The notes: generated from the sequence alone by a model not told the origin. A stretch of 64,000 bases of DNA from Solen grandis (GCA_021229015.1 CM037781.1:33521525-33585524), one strand, 5' to 3'; numbered from the stretch's first letter, positions 22,597 through 35,718 are shown. Translations and numbers: made by a program.

Positions 22597-22884
22597 GATC
22601 CCCGATTGCCGAGTGGTTAGAGCGTTCGCCCTGGAATCGAAGGGTTGTCGGTTCGATTCCTGGCCGCGGTATACCAATGTACTGGTATAGCTCCCTTGCT
22701 CAGCATATAAAGGTGGTTCCAGTAAGTCTGGATTGGTTGGCCCGGTGTCAGGATAATGTGACTGGATCAGGTACCATGTCGCATACCTATGGGGTGATAT
22801 CGCAGTGTGACCTCAAGTAATTCTAAAATGACTGAAATACTGCTGGTGGGACTTAAAACGCAATAAACAAACCAACAAACAACT
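22597..22884 (+). mobile_element. SINE B (tRNA-derived), full copy
   Basis: Head GATTGCCGAGTGGTTAGAGC (A box) and B box TCGGTTCGATTCC about 45 bases on, then a body with 'tggttggcccggtgtcagga', 'aatgtgactgg' and a tail 'tggtgggacttaaaacgcaa' ending in AACAAACCAACAAACAAC. A minus-strand relative is at 39714-40024. The minus ORF at 22444-22677 is an artefact. Confidence 0.88.
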
Positions 22885-23814
22885 TAAACAAGTCTATCTC
22901 GACAGTTTCTTCGAGTTCTTTGAACTAGTACTTCGTAACCTAACCACATCCACTCTCAACGTTGGGTTCGAACTCACTATCCCGTTTCTAGAATATGTGC
23001 AAACATAGCGTTCCTTACTTAAAATGAAATCAAAACGAAACAGAACCCTCGCCAATTTAAGTGCAGTGTAGAAAATTAAAAGCACCTAAATTCTCCGAGG
23101 AAATTTAATCTCAGCTTGTCTACTTATCTTATTGCTGGTTTCATTTAAGCAGACGCTTCAAGGATCGTATTAATTTGGCGTTATTCTGATTTTCTAGAAA
23201 ATTTACACCCAGTATGATATCGGCTGGAAAAATAGAGGAGTGGGAAATTAAGTTTGAAAGTACAACCAAGACTGTGTTTTATTGTCATTTGAAAGGAGAC
23301 TGAACTTTATCTATTTGTTACCGCCTTTATATGAGGACAGGCCACACACTAAACAGTATATTATTCCTATAGCGTTGACAGTAAACTTCACAAAACAATG
23401 GCTGATAATATTTAGTGTATTTTTATATCACGAAACGTTTGAAACGGTCTCATATGAAACGTCCATTATCAGTTTCTTCCTTGATCAGATTCTAACACAT
23501 GCAGGCACTTTTAGATAAAAAATAATCAACTACAGTAACCTGCGGGGGAACTCGTATATATCAAATTTAAAGTTGTATAATTTCGTAAGACACTTGGCTG
23601 GACTCGTTAGTAAAACACACCACTCGGGTGAAGAGTTGAGGTAATTGGAAGTCGACAAATAGGGACAATTTGATTCTCTTCTTTAATGAATAATTTGTGG
23701 TCGGAATCAGATTCAGCCCATAAGGACCATTCGTACGTTTTCTGGCCAGAAGTGCGAATGACGACATCAATGAAATTAACCAATGTATCTATCAATCAAA
23801 TGGATGATTAGAAC

Positions 23815-23950
23815 TGCAAAAAAAAAGGGGGGGGGGTTTGGTGGTTTCGGTAAGGCCAAAGAATCAGAATGGAGTATATACTATGCGTGACAACTGTTAT
23901 TTAAAAAAACAAAAAACAAAAAAACAACAACAACAACAAAAAACAACAAC
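23815..23950. repeat. Low-complexity A/G and CAA runs
   Basis: Poly-A then poly-G at 23819-23837, and degenerate (CAA)n/A-rich sequence at about 23902-23950. Confidence 0.7.
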
Positions 23951-24274
23951 CTAAAACATGTGCATTTACGTACTACACTTACAACACTAGACCGAATCTC
24001 TAAAACAAATGATATTGATATCCTATTAACACCATTTTTATTATAGATTCCCGAAAGCATTCTGCTGATCTATTTAAGACATCGCATACTTCAAATATTA
24101 ATAGTTTTGCAGAAAGTGGGATTTTAATAATATTGTTTTATAGAGTTTTTACTTTTAAGAAAAAGCGATAAAATAACAGTCAATTTAGCACTAACAATAC
24201 ATACGCTATTAAGTAGGTTACATTTAAAAGTCTCTTTGCCTGAAATTGTTATATAATGAAAAACCCAACAGCAA

Positions 24275-24366
24275 AGGTGTTCCAAGTCGCAAAGTTTTTG
24301 GTCCTAAAAAAGGAAACGTCGAATGGGACAGTGTAAGTTAAAAAAACTTGTTACTTAATCGACGTA
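24275..24366 (+). mobile_element. SINE C tail fragment
   Basis: 'aaaaaacttgttacttaatcgacgtaaaa' matches the SINE C 3' end at 58955-58987, and a degraded body precedes it. Confidence 0.4.
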
Positions 24367-26020
24367 AAAGACAGAGTTAAGTAAAATAATTTCTTGAATT
24401 TCTAAATCAAAAGTAGTCAGGGTTAAGAAATACTTTACTAATGTGACGAATTAGACAAATTCATACAATACATTAATAACAGTTTACAAAACAGCCGGTA
24501 TCTTTGGTCTCTAAGTCAACGACATAGAAATATTCATGTACATGTAATACATGTATGAGATACAACAAGGCATCAACATGAAAATTAAACGGAAAAAAAA
24601 GTTATTTTTAGATCAAGAAAGGTTATGTTATTTACACACACAAAAAAAAAATGAATGTAAATAACGAGACTTTTGATTAAATCAATCGACTTCTTGAGGC
24701 AAATGTGCTGGCAATAAAGTTTGCAGTTCTCCTTGTGCGATCAACTTAATTGCATTCGAGACTTAATTACAAGCAAATAATAGCAATGTTCCGTGAATAG
24801 AATCTGCTATCTTAGATGTTTACAGTCACCACATTTCAAAAGAAAGGGAGTCTCTGATTCCATTTCTCTACGATTTCATAACGGACACGGACCCTTTTCC
24901 ACTTCTATTATAATGTGGTATGTTTTAAGCATCATTTTTGTTACAAATGCCGCCATTAGGTAATAGCTTAAATGCATTCAGAACCGATCTTTTTTCAAGC
25001 CGCGACCACAAATTACGGTCAGGAATATAGTAGATCGTAGGGTGGGGTGACCGTAGTTGACCATAGTTAAACGTATTAAAATAGATAAATGAAGTTCAGG
25101 CTTCATCTGTAGCTCAGCGTAGCTATGGACGTAGTTTGAACTTCATGAAATCCATTTTAGATGGTATATGATATCAAAGCGCAGAAGGCACTGAAGTTGT
25201 TTGTGTGTCTCAAGTGGAGCTGGTTTGACGAGTTGCAGATATGTCGCGGTCGACATCGAACCAAAAACCTCTAACTGCCGAGACATATAAAGACAGACTA
25301 GTTTAATGTGTATGTTAAACTAAAAAATATCATTCTTACACATAAATGCATACATGTGTTTAATAATTTCATTTCTCAATCCAATAATTTTATATTTCAT
25401 TGACGTAGCTTTTCTATGCAAATGCAAAGATTAGAACGGTCCTTTAAGTCATTTTGAAAACAAGTTTAAATCTACCAACATTTATTGTGGAGGAGTAGTT
25501 CTGTAAAGACTCTATGAAGATTCATTGGAATAAAATGCCGTACAATAGTCTTCTACGAGCATGCTTGGGGTAAATGACATTGGAATGAAATGCCATAGAC
25601 ATTTTCATCAATTATTTTTGGCAACTGAAGTTATTCCTGTCCTTAAAGATAAAACCGTTTATGTCGTCCCCGCCAAAGTGAGTCAGCTAGAGCAATTTTA
25701 AGCCCGAGATAGATTTCCTCTATTATAGCTATTTTTGCAATTGTATATGCAAGTTCCAAATATAACAGTTCTTATTTCCTCTTGACTTATCCCTCTAACG
25801 CAGAAATCAGAGAGGTTTTTGACTACCCTAATATGTTGAACGCCAAGCAATACTGCTTAACCGGAAGTATTGTTCTTCAGGGAATGATGACTTCACTGTA
25901 CTTGGATAACCAGTCTTGGAACAACACAACTATTCTAAACACAAAATAATGATGCTCTAGTTTATGAGTGCTTCTTTAAAGACTGCCTGGTACCGGGCCA
26001 GCCAAACATTCAACAAGCGC
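24367..26020. other. No gene recognised
   Basis: AT-rich. Near 25092-25146 a short inverted repeat ATGAAGTTCA/TGAACTTCAT brackets a 40-base loop. Confidence 0.3.
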
Positions 26021-26024
26021 TGTT

Positions 26025-26130
26025 TTTCAGTGGTAACTCACATGACTACAAATCCAAAGGCTTTGGGTTCGAACACGGTTGAGGCATAGAGTTGGTATGG
26101 CCTTCCAAGACGTAAAGTATGATTCAACCT
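26025..26130 (+). mobile_element. SINE C-like head fragment
   Basis: 'cagtggtaactcacatgact' then B box CTTTGGGTTCGAACACGG and 'ggtatggccttccaag'. The tRNA-like spacing is right, but the body is short and diverged. Confidence 0.45.
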
Positions 26131-26573
26131 AACTTCCGAAAGGAATTAGTATAAGCTATAAGATTTTTTTTAAATCGACATTGAATGAAGTTGGCAAAAT
26201 CAACAAAAGCAGACAACTGTGTATTCGAAGAGGAAACTGATTACACGTCTTCTTGTTTGAAAAATAGGGCTAGAATCTGTTTTATTGTTGTCAGAATTAC
26301 AAATGTGGTGGGAAGGAGAAACATTTGTTGTATACGTATCAAACGACTGATTTAGTTATGATGTTTGACACGATATTAAGTTTGGCGTTGGATGCTTAAA
26401 TAACATTCAAAAAAAGTGTTTTTGGGTTTAAATATCTTTATGGTAAGAACAGCCTAACTTACCCCGACACATTTCAATTCATTTCCTTTATTTTCCATAT
26501 TTTATTCATTCAATAAAAGAATGCTCAAAGTCAGTTAATTGATTTGCCTCACAATTACAGGAGGACAGAAAAA

Positions 26574-26745
26574 AAGAGCCGTGTTCCAGTGGAAACGCAA
26601 ACAATTCGGGATCCGATTGTGTGTTCGAATCCCACTTTGGCAAGCATTTGTCATGGCTTTCCTTAGTGCAGAGTACTGGTCTACCTAGCGACCGTCGAGA
26701 AATATTTCTTAAGTTGCAAGAACTTGTTTCCAATTCGACGTTAAT
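26574..26745 (+). mobile_element. SINE C copy
   Basis: Head 'gccgtgttccagtggaaac', B box TGTGTTCGAATCCCACTTTGG, body 'agtactggtctacctagcga' and tail 'aacttgtttccaattcgacg'. It explains part of the 147-codon minus frame at 26506-26949. Confidence 0.65.
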
Positions 26746-26949
26746 GAAACTTTCACGAATACGAAATGTGCACGATAAAAAAATCGATATTCTAAAATGA
26801 TAAAGTAAGTAAATACGTAAATAAGAATCAGTCATTTGGAGACATCGTTTACTTGAAAACATATGGTTTAACGTGTTCAGCTGAATCTTAAAGAAGAAAG
26901 AAAAGATGTTCAAAGTATAAAACGATTGATCGAATAGGCTGGCAGTCAT

Positions 26950-27488
26950 TTCTCAAATGTCTTATTTGCCTAACCATCAACAGATGCACAATTCAATTCA
27001 TATTTGTATATAACTCGGGACGAAATCAATCATATTTCAAAAATAAATGCTTGACAGACATATCTGTGGACCATTGTGGGTTTCCATTAGCTCAAAACAT
27101 TACACAAATTAATAATAGTTGGAAATCTGATATTGTAATAAATTAACGAGGAATCTTTTGAACTGCTTTTCCGTAGTGAATTTTTCACAATGAAGCGTTT
27201 CTTATTTACGACCTCAATGATTCAGCTGAATTATCAATGGAAGAGGAAATGAATTATCAAGCTTTAGGGATCGACAATCTAAATAATTACACACAATAAA
27301 GATATAACAGAATATAATAAAAGATAAAATGGGTTTTAATTCTTAATTCATTGAATTTAGTTATTTATTATAAGCAAAATATAATTATCATTACAGAACA
27401 ATTTGATCTATATTTCCGATTTTCTTAAACACCCTAAAGGTAACGGTGGAGTTCATGTAACTATAAAAGAATGTTTTATGTTACATTC
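26950..27488. other. No recognised feature
   Basis: AT-rich non-coding sequence. Confidence 0.35.
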
Positions 27489-27625
27489 AGTGTGGCCATA
27501 ACACGTGGTATATGGCTTCATTTAAAGCTATTGTGAAAATTTTATCTTCCATCGATTCAGAGGGAAAAAAGTATTTTATTTCTTTAACAATTTTAATGGT
27601 ATATAGTTCATGCAAAGCGGAAAAA
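27489..27625 (+). repeat. Isolated arm of the foldback element
   Basis: AGTGTGGCCATAACACGTGG and about 115 following bases match the left arm of the foldback at 27800. It lacks the inner hairpin and right arm. Confidence 0.7.
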
Positions 27626-27631
27626 TATAAG

Positions 27632-27799
27632 CTATTACAGGACACTTAAACATAATCTTCGAAAGTTCGTTTAACAAAAGTCTTGCTATGGGAAGTTATT
27701 TAATTCGACAATCTAAGCGCATTATTGATCGACCTTGATGCACTCTTTGGTCTAAAGTCTGAAAATGAAGTATATAAATATAAATACAATATCTGAATC
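27632..27799 (+). repeat. Local duplication, copy 1
   Basis: Matches 29779-29961 through 'ttacagRacactt', 'tcttcgaaaRttcgttta', 'gggaagt', 'caatctaag' and 'tatataaatataaaKacaat' up to AATATCTGAATC. The foldback begins exactly where the match ends. Confidence 0.75.
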
Positions 27800-28192
27800 A
27801 GTGTGGTCATACCACGTGGTATTTGGCGTCATTTTAAGCTATTGCGAAAAGCATATTTTGCATCGATTCAAAGATAAAAAAAAATGCTGTATTTTATTTC
27901 TTTATCAATTGTAATGGTATATAGCTCATGTGAAGCGGAGAAAAAATGCACTTAATAAAAGCTTAATGATTTTCTTCTCATATGTACAGTTTTTCCTAAC
28001 ATTCGGGAAAGAATAATCGATTCACGGATGTTTGGAAAAACTATACATCTGACAAGAAAATCATTAGGGCTTTGTGTAGTGAAAATGTTTCCGCTTCGTA
28101 TGCGCCACATTTCATTGGTGAAGAAATGAAATACTTACGGCAGTTTTTCGAATCGAGGCAAGTCTTCATATACCACGTGTTGTGACCATATT
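27800..28192. mobile_element. Foldback-type inverted-repeat element
   Basis: The outer end AGTGTGGTCATACCACGTGG is inverted at the right end (TACCACGTGTTGTGACCATA). The arms stay alignable inward to a strong inner inversion, 27962-28008 (TTAATGATTTTCTTCTCATA) against 28024-28068. The arms are about 170-210 bp with almost no interior. No ORF. The family is unknown. Confidence 0.8.
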
Positions 28193-29257
28193 GTATATTC
28201 AATTACAGCATATTTTGGCGTGTAACACAGAGCAAAAGCGAATCAGACTCGAGTTGCATCAACATTAACTCCAAAGGTAATCTATCAAGCATCAAAATTT
28301 ATCAAATTAATTTTCGTTCATCACTATATAAATGACGTCAGCACCCATGCACATTTAAAAGCGACTGGGCCCCGTCCTTTTCTAAAAGGATTTCAGTGTA
28401 TATGCAAGCATCTAAAGGTTTGGAGTTATAAGTTATTTTGCTCAGTCTAAAAAAGCATGCATTTACAATTTATTCCAACGATCACTTGATTTAACATGAT
28501 AACAAGATAATGATGGATAAGATTACCTAAAAGCAGGTCGAAATGCATTCTACCATTACAATTTTATGAAATAATCGAATGCTTGACGAAACTGACGAAA
28601 ATGATTTCCTTCATTACTCACATAATTCGTTACGAAATTAAAGCATTTAGTTATTAGAAGTGAAATGCACCGCTCCTTAGTATGTTCGTATTACTTAGCG
28701 ATTGTGTGCATTTTAGGCAAACCTAATTAACAAAATTGAATATCCTTTTAAGTTATGTAATTAAGCATCTGGGAACCAGGCAATTATATTCCACTACTTA
28801 AACGCTACTTCAGTTTTGCAACATGAGCGCATTAACTTCAAAGACATATAGAATAAGTTCGGTCTGAGAGTAAAACTCAGTTTAATAAGATAATAATTTC
28901 ACCGTAAAAGCTGCTATTAAACGCAGCGTGTCACACCTGTCTTGTGTAGGAATCGAGCTTTCAATGATCTCACAATGTGTGTAACGGGGCGTTAGTGCTT
29001 ACGGTTTAGGCATTTTCTGTACTCTTCAAAATACAAAACTTTAAATTATAGCACGACCCCCACGTTGTTTGATTTTAATGTTCAGTCGAGAGTATAACAG
29101 GTATTTTTTTTACAGTTGACATGATAGTGTTGTCAAATTCAGTAAAAAACTGTTTATTAATATGCTTCCTGGTATCCCCTTCATACACTGAGAGCAAAAT
29201 AAACTAAAACAAATGCATTCATGCAATGCTAGCATGTTAATTTAAACATATATTTTA
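28193..29257. other. No gene recognised
   Basis: AT-rich. ATATAAATGACGTCAGCACC at 28326-28345 combines a TATA-like word and a CRE, but no linked exon is seen. Confidence 0.3.
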
Positions 29258-29428
29258 TGTCGATTGAGAAACAAATTCTTACGGCTTATACTAATCCCCC
29301 AGGACGGTTCCTGGATTGGACCAGTACTTTGCGCATGTGAAGGTTATGCCCCCAAACGGCGTTCAAACCCACAACCTTTGGAACTGCAGTTAGGTATGTT
29401 AACACTGGACTACGGCGCCCGCCATTGC
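29258..29428 (-). mobile_element. SINE C copy (minus)
   Basis: The minus strand reads head 'cgccgtagtccagtgttaac', B box 'tgtgggtttgaacgccg', body 'agtactggtccaatccagga' and tail 'tctcaatcgacat'. The 87-codon plus frame at 29264-29527 is an artefact of this element. Confidence 0.7.
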
Positions 29429-29778
29429 CATGTTGCGGCCAGGACTCGAACTCTCACCTTTCTTTCCAGACATGCTGGAAAACGAACGAAACAAATATAC
29501 GACTTTATTTTTTTTACAAAGAGATAGTGAATGGAATGCAAATGCCAGTTTTGAAATAAGAATACACATTCTCAATGTAATAAAATGTTTGTAGTAATTT
29601 TACTTATTTTACTTATTTTTCTTCTACAATTAAACTTTTATTTTTATTTTTTATTTTTACCACTATTAACTATCACGTGTTGTGTTCTAGATCTATGAAA
29701 AATCATATTCTAGATCAAAAGACCCAATATCACTATCTGTAGACAATACGTTTAACTACACATCGGTCACAAAATGAG

Positions 29779-29961
29779 ATATTACAGAACACTTACAGAA
29801 CACTTATTTAAATCTGATCTTCGAAAATTCGTTTAAACAAATTCTTCCTTTGGGAAGTCATTTAATTTAACAATCTAAGAGTTTTATAGGATGACGTTGA
29901 AACACGGTTCGGTTCAATGTCTGAGAATGAAATATATAAATATAAAGACAATATCTGAATC
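29779..29961 (+). repeat. Local duplication, copy 2
   Basis: Diverged copy of 27632-27799, about 2.15 kb downstream. It has an extra 11-base internal repeat (acttacagaac) and no foldback at its right edge. Confidence 0.75.
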
Positions 29962-30499
29962 TAATGCGAAGGTGCATTCAATCTTAGGCTCTATTTATTT
30001 ATTCATTTTCAGACTTATTTGATTCAAGTTAAAGTTTACAGCGACAGGTTTGTAGCATATATACGTACACGAAATCACCAAGATAACTACATTATAGATA
30101 AACATGTGAAATATTTCAAATGAAACGGTTTCAATCTTCTCAGATTTCCCCCAATAACAAATATCTAAAACCGGTAACATAGCCTTATCCAAATAAAAAA
30201 AAGAAATTCCTCATTGCGACTACATATAGTTTAGTTTCAAGACAACCACAGTGTGAGTGTAATCTGATATAGCTGTAGTACTGTATTATATTATTAAATG
30301 GAATGGTTATAAGAAACAGGCATTTCCATTAAACTGATGTAAGAAGTTCTGTATACTTGAACAATGACATTCCATCAATTTCTCATTAACAATTTATTGG
30401 ATATTTTTATTGTACATCAGAGACTATTTTAGAGATGTTCGAATTTATTTTAAAGAATAACCAGTTCAGTTCTAGGATTTATATTTAATACGATATCGA

Positions 30500-30517
30500 T
30501 GACGTCATATATATAAG
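30500..30517 (+). promoter_or_regulatory. Candidate CRE plus TATA core promoter
   Basis: TGACGTCA at 30500-30507 is followed immediately by TATATATAAG at 30508-30517. This is the spacing of CREB/ATF site and TATA in compact promoters. No downstream exon is recognised, so chance remains possible. Confidence 0.3.
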
Positions 30518-30655
30518 AGCAACGGATTACAAGTAGGAAATAAGTGCAATTAAGTAATGTTCTTTTATTACCTGTATCTTAATAAGAAGATCAAAGGATT
30601 AGCAGCTGCAGCCTGTTGCATTATAATGATTAACAGATACAAGTATACACACTGG

Positions 30656-31021
30656 TTAATTTTCATCAATATCAAATGAACATGTATTAAATGAATTCAA
30701 AGGGTCCCGTGGACTCTTAACGTTCTGTATATACATATTTGTTATTGATATCAGCTTCAAGTCATAAAAAATACTTTCCGTAGTGTCTAGTTTACGTATA
30801 TAGGAAACAACCTTTTTTTTATATAAGCCACATAACAACGAATACACGTGAAGCCTTTCAGTGGAAACTAATGTAATGATATCTTGAATATTTATATAAT
30901 ACTTAATATGCCAAACTCCAAAATTCAGCTTTTGATGAATGGAATATAACACTCTAGACTGATGAAGTGTCGAAACACAGGTTAAATTAGACATTGAAGT
31001 AAAATTCAGTTTCATGTTCAT
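30656..31021 (-). other. Longest unexplained open frame, probably non-coding
   Basis: A 121-codon frame with no recognised motif, unremarkable AT-rich codons and no repeat match. Not supported as a gene. Confidence 0.2.
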
Positions 31022-31209
31022 TTTTTAGCGTAAGAAATGTTTTCCTTCATTTGAATGATAACATATTATCATACATTGTGCACACTAGAATGTTTTCATT
31101 ATTGATTATTCCCATTTCAAATAGCTTTAAATAATAAACAGTTTATCAATATTAACATTCTTTTCAATAAAACATACAAAAGCCTAAAAAAACAAATATG
31201 TTTGACAAA

Positions 31210-31415
31210 TAGAACATTCCCTCCAAACGATACGTATACCTACGAAAATCAACGAGCACTCCCCGAACACCAAATCTACAGGCTGGTGTATAATTCCACA
31301 TATTGTTCAGTGAGAAGTAACTATACATTTGAGATTTTTCCCCAGTCACTGATAGATCAGTTTAAATCAGCGAATTATACCGAGTATTGCCGATTATTGC
31401 CGATCCTCTGGTCTA
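31210..31415 (+). mobile_element. MITE D, copy 1
   Basis: Matches the other three copies over 'acgtatacctacg', 'atcaacgagcactccccgaa', 'aattccacatattgttcagt', 'tttaaatcagcgaattatac' and 'ttgccgatcctct'. The inverted ends are degraded here. The 96-codon frame at 31202-31492 lies mostly inside it. Confidence 0.8.
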
Positions 31416-32092
31416 TTCTTATGGCCACCTCACCTGTCATTTCTATGGAAGCATATAAGTGCCAGATTGACACTGTAAATTTTACAGATTAAATAAAAAA
31501 AAAGATTATAAGTGTCAGTGTAACACTAATACGCTTCCGTACATGTCATTGAAGAATAACAAGTGTATCGAATATGACAGGGTGAAGTCTTGTTACACCA
31601 CTCCTCTGAGTTTGAGGTATTTCTCGCCCTATCTGAAAATGAATTTTATTACTGCTCATGAGCTGTAGGGCTTTCGTGTCATAAACGATAATGGTCTAAA
31701 TAATTTGAAAACCAATTCCCGTTGGGCGTTCACCACTTCTAAATGATTTCAGTCTTTACCAATTGGCATCTGAAATACTTAATAGCATCTATCACACACA
31801 GACGAATGGATCTGGGGGAAAAGAGAGAACAGTGAGAAGGGGGCTTGAACTGGACTTTGATAATCTTAAAATGATAAGGAAACTAGTATGCAAAAGAAAC
31901 TATATTTGTTTAAAAGAAAGCAAATCTGAATTAAACATAAAAACAGGTTCATTGTATGAGACCGGCTCCTTAGATTCCCTTAGTAAGTAAAGCATATAAT
32001 GATAATAAAAGTTACTTGAAGATTTGCGCTCCAGCAGTTGCTTGCTCTCCGACATATGACTCATAACATACAAAAACAGCAATGTCTCTTGT

Positions 32093-32360
32093 AGGCGATT
32101 ATACAAGTATATCGTTGCTTAAGAACAGGAGTTAGCAGATTCGATTTCTGACCGCATATAATAATGACTTGATATAAAATTGTTAACTCTAAGAAAAGTT
32201 TAAGGGCAGATTATTCCGGTGTCAAGATAACCTGACAGGGTGCGGCATTGTGCAATGTGTCAATGAAGCTATAATGCAGTCAGCGTCGGATACCCACGGC
32301 CGCCTTTTACTTCTGTCAGCTGTATGAAGGAACGGAATAAGTGCTCTAGGGTTTCCGACA
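32093..32360 (+). mobile_element. Degraded SINE B-like copy
   Basis: B-box-like 'gcagattcgatttctgacc', then 'attccggtgtcaagataacctgac', matching the 'cccggtgtcaggataatgtgac' body of SINE B. The tail is lost. Confidence 0.5.
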
Positions 32361-32399
32361 CTGTAATACATTGGAACAGAAACAATGTCTGAAATGGAT

Positions 32400-32490
32400 A
32401 TACAGTCAATCCTGTCTTTAGCGGCCGGTCAAGAGAACAATAGAATTACTGTTTAACAAAGTTGACCGCTAAATGAAGGTTAAACCTATA
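32400..32490 (+). repeat. Dispersed repeat H, copy 1
   Basis: 'acagtcaatcctgtctttagcgg' and 'gaccgctaaatgaaggttaaacc' match phrases (one inverted) in 40203-40377. The ends look inverted (ACAGTY..CCTGT), suggesting a small MITE. Confidence 0.55.
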
Positions 32491-32869
32491 CCAATACGCC
32501 AGTTAAAAGGTGTAAATGGAATTAAGATTACTGGTAATAAGTAAGCAAGCGGTTTCCGAAAATAGCCTGCAAATATATACTCCCAAACAAACTTTCTTGT
32601 ACCGTGAGACACTTTGCATCAGTTTAAATGTTAGCATTTCCAAGAATAATCGATTTTTTTTAATCACAATCATTAAATGACGTGCCAACTTGTATACATC
32701 AAGAGTAAAGGTTCTAAACATATTATCGACACCATCTGTCACCAGAACATCTGTTATAAAAATAGTCTTAAACAAAAACTATGTACTCGTGATCAATTCA
32801 CATGCATACTTTAAAAAATTTGGCATTATCGAAAACACTTATTTGTAAAATTCAAATCAGATACAAATT

Positions 32870-35100
32870 TATTTCTGACATTCATTTATGCTGTGAGTTG
32901 AAAGAGATATTGCATTCACTTGCATAAGATTGCAGTTACAAATAAAACAGTGCGCAAAAATCGACCAGATTGTAAGTCCAAACCTATCGCAAGTACGATG
33001 GAAATTTTTTGCAGATGGCTTAGCCATAACTGGAGAGGTTTGGGAAGATAACGAAGAAAACTGCTCAACCGTACTTAAATCCAAGATACACAGGTAAAAA
33101 TATATCTCCAAGGACACCAATTACATCAAAGACACTGTATTAAATGCAAATGCATAGCTCTAGCATCCAAAATATCTTATTAATATCTAAGGGTTCTAAG
33201 ATGAACTACAATGGCATATCATAGAACTGCACTGATTTGCTTTGAACTGCATGGGTGTACATGTAGCACATGTTGCCACTAGAGTATTCCAAATAATGCA
33301 AGTGAATGACACTTCACTGCAATTGAAAGTCGAAACGGCATCATTATTGCATCAAACGCCATAGGTTTTAAATCTATTTCCAAAGGGATTGCTTCAAACT
33401 GAAAGTATACTAAGGCAGCATTGATATCTAATCCAAAGGAATATAAGTTCTAATTCGGTTGAGTTGCCGAAGGCAGCCGCAAAAATTTTATGTGTTACTG
33501 TGGTCCAGCGACAACACGGTTTCTGCATTTATAAAAACAAAACAAAAAAAATACCGATTGCTTATACTGGTGTTTATATAACACTAATGAATCAGCCCAT
33601 GATATCCAAGCTGTATAACTATACAAGTTATTCCATAAATAATGTCACATACATCTGAATTCTAATACTGCAATTGTTTTTGAACATTTCATTTTGCAAT
33701 ATTCTTCAAAATAATCTTCGTCACGAATCTTCATGCCTTTTATTTGGGAAACCCATCAGACACTGACTAACAGCTGATCGCAGGACATTTCTCGTTTCAT
33801 ATCTTTTTTCCATACACACATTATTTGAGTCTCGGAGAGAGAAAATGGCCGCAAGTAAATAACGGTGGGCGTGGAAGGACGGTTACCTTCATTAACTTGA
33901 AATTAAAATCGGCCACAACTTTTGCCTTGTCAGCAGGTGTATAGCTTTTATATCCCTGTTATATCATAGTATATAGAGTGTAAGCTGGGTACCAAAACCT
34001 GTAACAGTTGCGACCTTTATGGTTAACTGAAGGCAGGGCAGCTATGGGGTGTCGACTTTGTAGTAATTCTTCATTCTTTTTATAGAACTTCACTTTGGCA
34101 TCGCCGTTGTAAAGCTGGACCCTCACTGGTTAAATGATTTTTAGCAAGTTTTTAGCACTTTTTCCAGACATGCTGAAATGAATACGCTATAAAGCAATGT
34201 ACACGGGGTCAAGGTCAGTGAACGTTTGAATGAGATACATGTAGTTACCTGTGACACGAAGTGAATGATCATCCCACTTACACCAATTCCTTTTGTGCAC
34301 AAATTGCACGATTTCCAAGAAGAAAAAATACCAAGGCATTATCTAGGAAACACTTCTCGTACATGATTTTTTTTATATATTTTTTGAGTAGAAGAAATTA
34401 ATACAATCATTTGGGTAATTCAAAAAATTCAAACACGTGAAACGTTAGTTATATTTCATGATTGAACAGTGAATGTTTCCATTTTTATTATTTCAAACAA
34501 TATACATGTTTAAAGACGAATTTATATTATGGATTCTTAATAGGTCTTTAGTACATTGTGCCTTGGAATGTCATGACAATTAACTGCCCTTAAGGTATTA
34601 AACACAAAAACTTCAGATCCGCAATCAAGTAAGCTTCTTAAGGACCACGACGCTCATCTCTCTCTCTTGCAACTGAATATATATCAAATACATGTACCAC
34701 CATTTATGACTATGAAAAGGTCGAAAAATATACCCTACATTAATGGTTGAAAATACTCATCCACTTGCGTTCAGAATACGGACGTGACAGTATTCAGAAA
34801 GCAATTCTATTACTTTTGGAAAATTTATGGAATATACATGTATTACAAAATGCATAATATATTTTATACATAACTGACACTACCGTTTTTTAAAAGTAGG
34901 GGAATCGATATGTGGGTACAGGAAAGCAAATTCAGTAAAAAAGAATATAAAAAAATTCTTTATGAATTTTATCTATGACGTCATAAATGTATAACTACCA
35001 TCTGGCCATAAGTGCATTGTCATATATATAACTGCTACTACATATTCGAGAGACTGGTAATATTGAAGTCTCGGGAAATCGTCGAAATGTTTTTAATATT
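32870..35100. other. No gene recognised
   Basis: AT-rich. ATGACGTCAT at 34975-34984 is another CRE palindrome. Small ORFs here show no features. Confidence 0.3.
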
Positions 35101-35164
35101 GGGATAAGAGTTATATCATGTCCCAGTGCCCAACCACAGGATAGGGGCCATAGGTTTCACGTAA

Positions 35165-35320
35165 ATAAACCGACCTTGGTGGCGCTTAGCTGTGAAGCCG
35201 AGGGGATTTGGTTTGATCCTCACTATGGTCGGGAATGGTCTCCATGATGAAAGGCTAACAATTTCTTTCTGGTGGTCATTGGTCTTCCATCGCGGTACTA
35301 AAGTAGCTACAGAGATGCGT
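35165..35320 (+). mobile_element. Degraded SINE-like fragment
   Basis: 'ggtggcgcttagctgtgaag' then B-box-like 'ggatttggtttgatcctcac', with tRNA-like spacing. The following body resembles SINE A only weakly. Confidence 0.35.
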
Positions 35321-35689
35321 AATAAGATTTCATGACTGCTAGAATCCCAGGACAGGGTGTAAGGTGAACTGGTCATCTGTTAGCATAATGGCATAATATG
35401 GCGGTAAACACATGTAATTGAAAAGAAAAACTAATGAACCAAATTTAACAAACAAATAAACAATAAATGAATGAAACAACCGCTATACACTGTATACATA
35501 GCACTTGATGTATCGTAGTGGTGCAAAATCCGACACAAAATCAGCTCATCCTTTTAGTAATAAAATTGACTGATAATAAAATATTTGAATATGCATAACT
35601 TGCAGATCTAGATAGCTTCATACTATAAACAGTTGAGATCTAATTATAATAACGTCAAGACAAAACCTATCTGAACATAATTTGAGACG

Positions 35690-35718
35690 CGCGCGCGTGC
35701 ACCACACACACACACACT
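35690..35718. repeat. Compound (CG)n(CA)n microsatellite
   Basis: GCGCGCGCG followed by TGCAC and (CA)n. Confidence 0.85.

Noticed and set aside
26506..26949. 147-codon open frame on the minus strand, the longest in the window
   Set aside because: It crosses a plus-strand SINE C with its tRNA-like head and has no domain-like content.
30656..31021. 121-codon minus frame
   Set aside because: No motif, AT-rich codons and no splice support.
31202..31492. 96-codon plus frame
   Set aside because: Lies mostly inside MITE D, copies of which are non-coding elsewhere.
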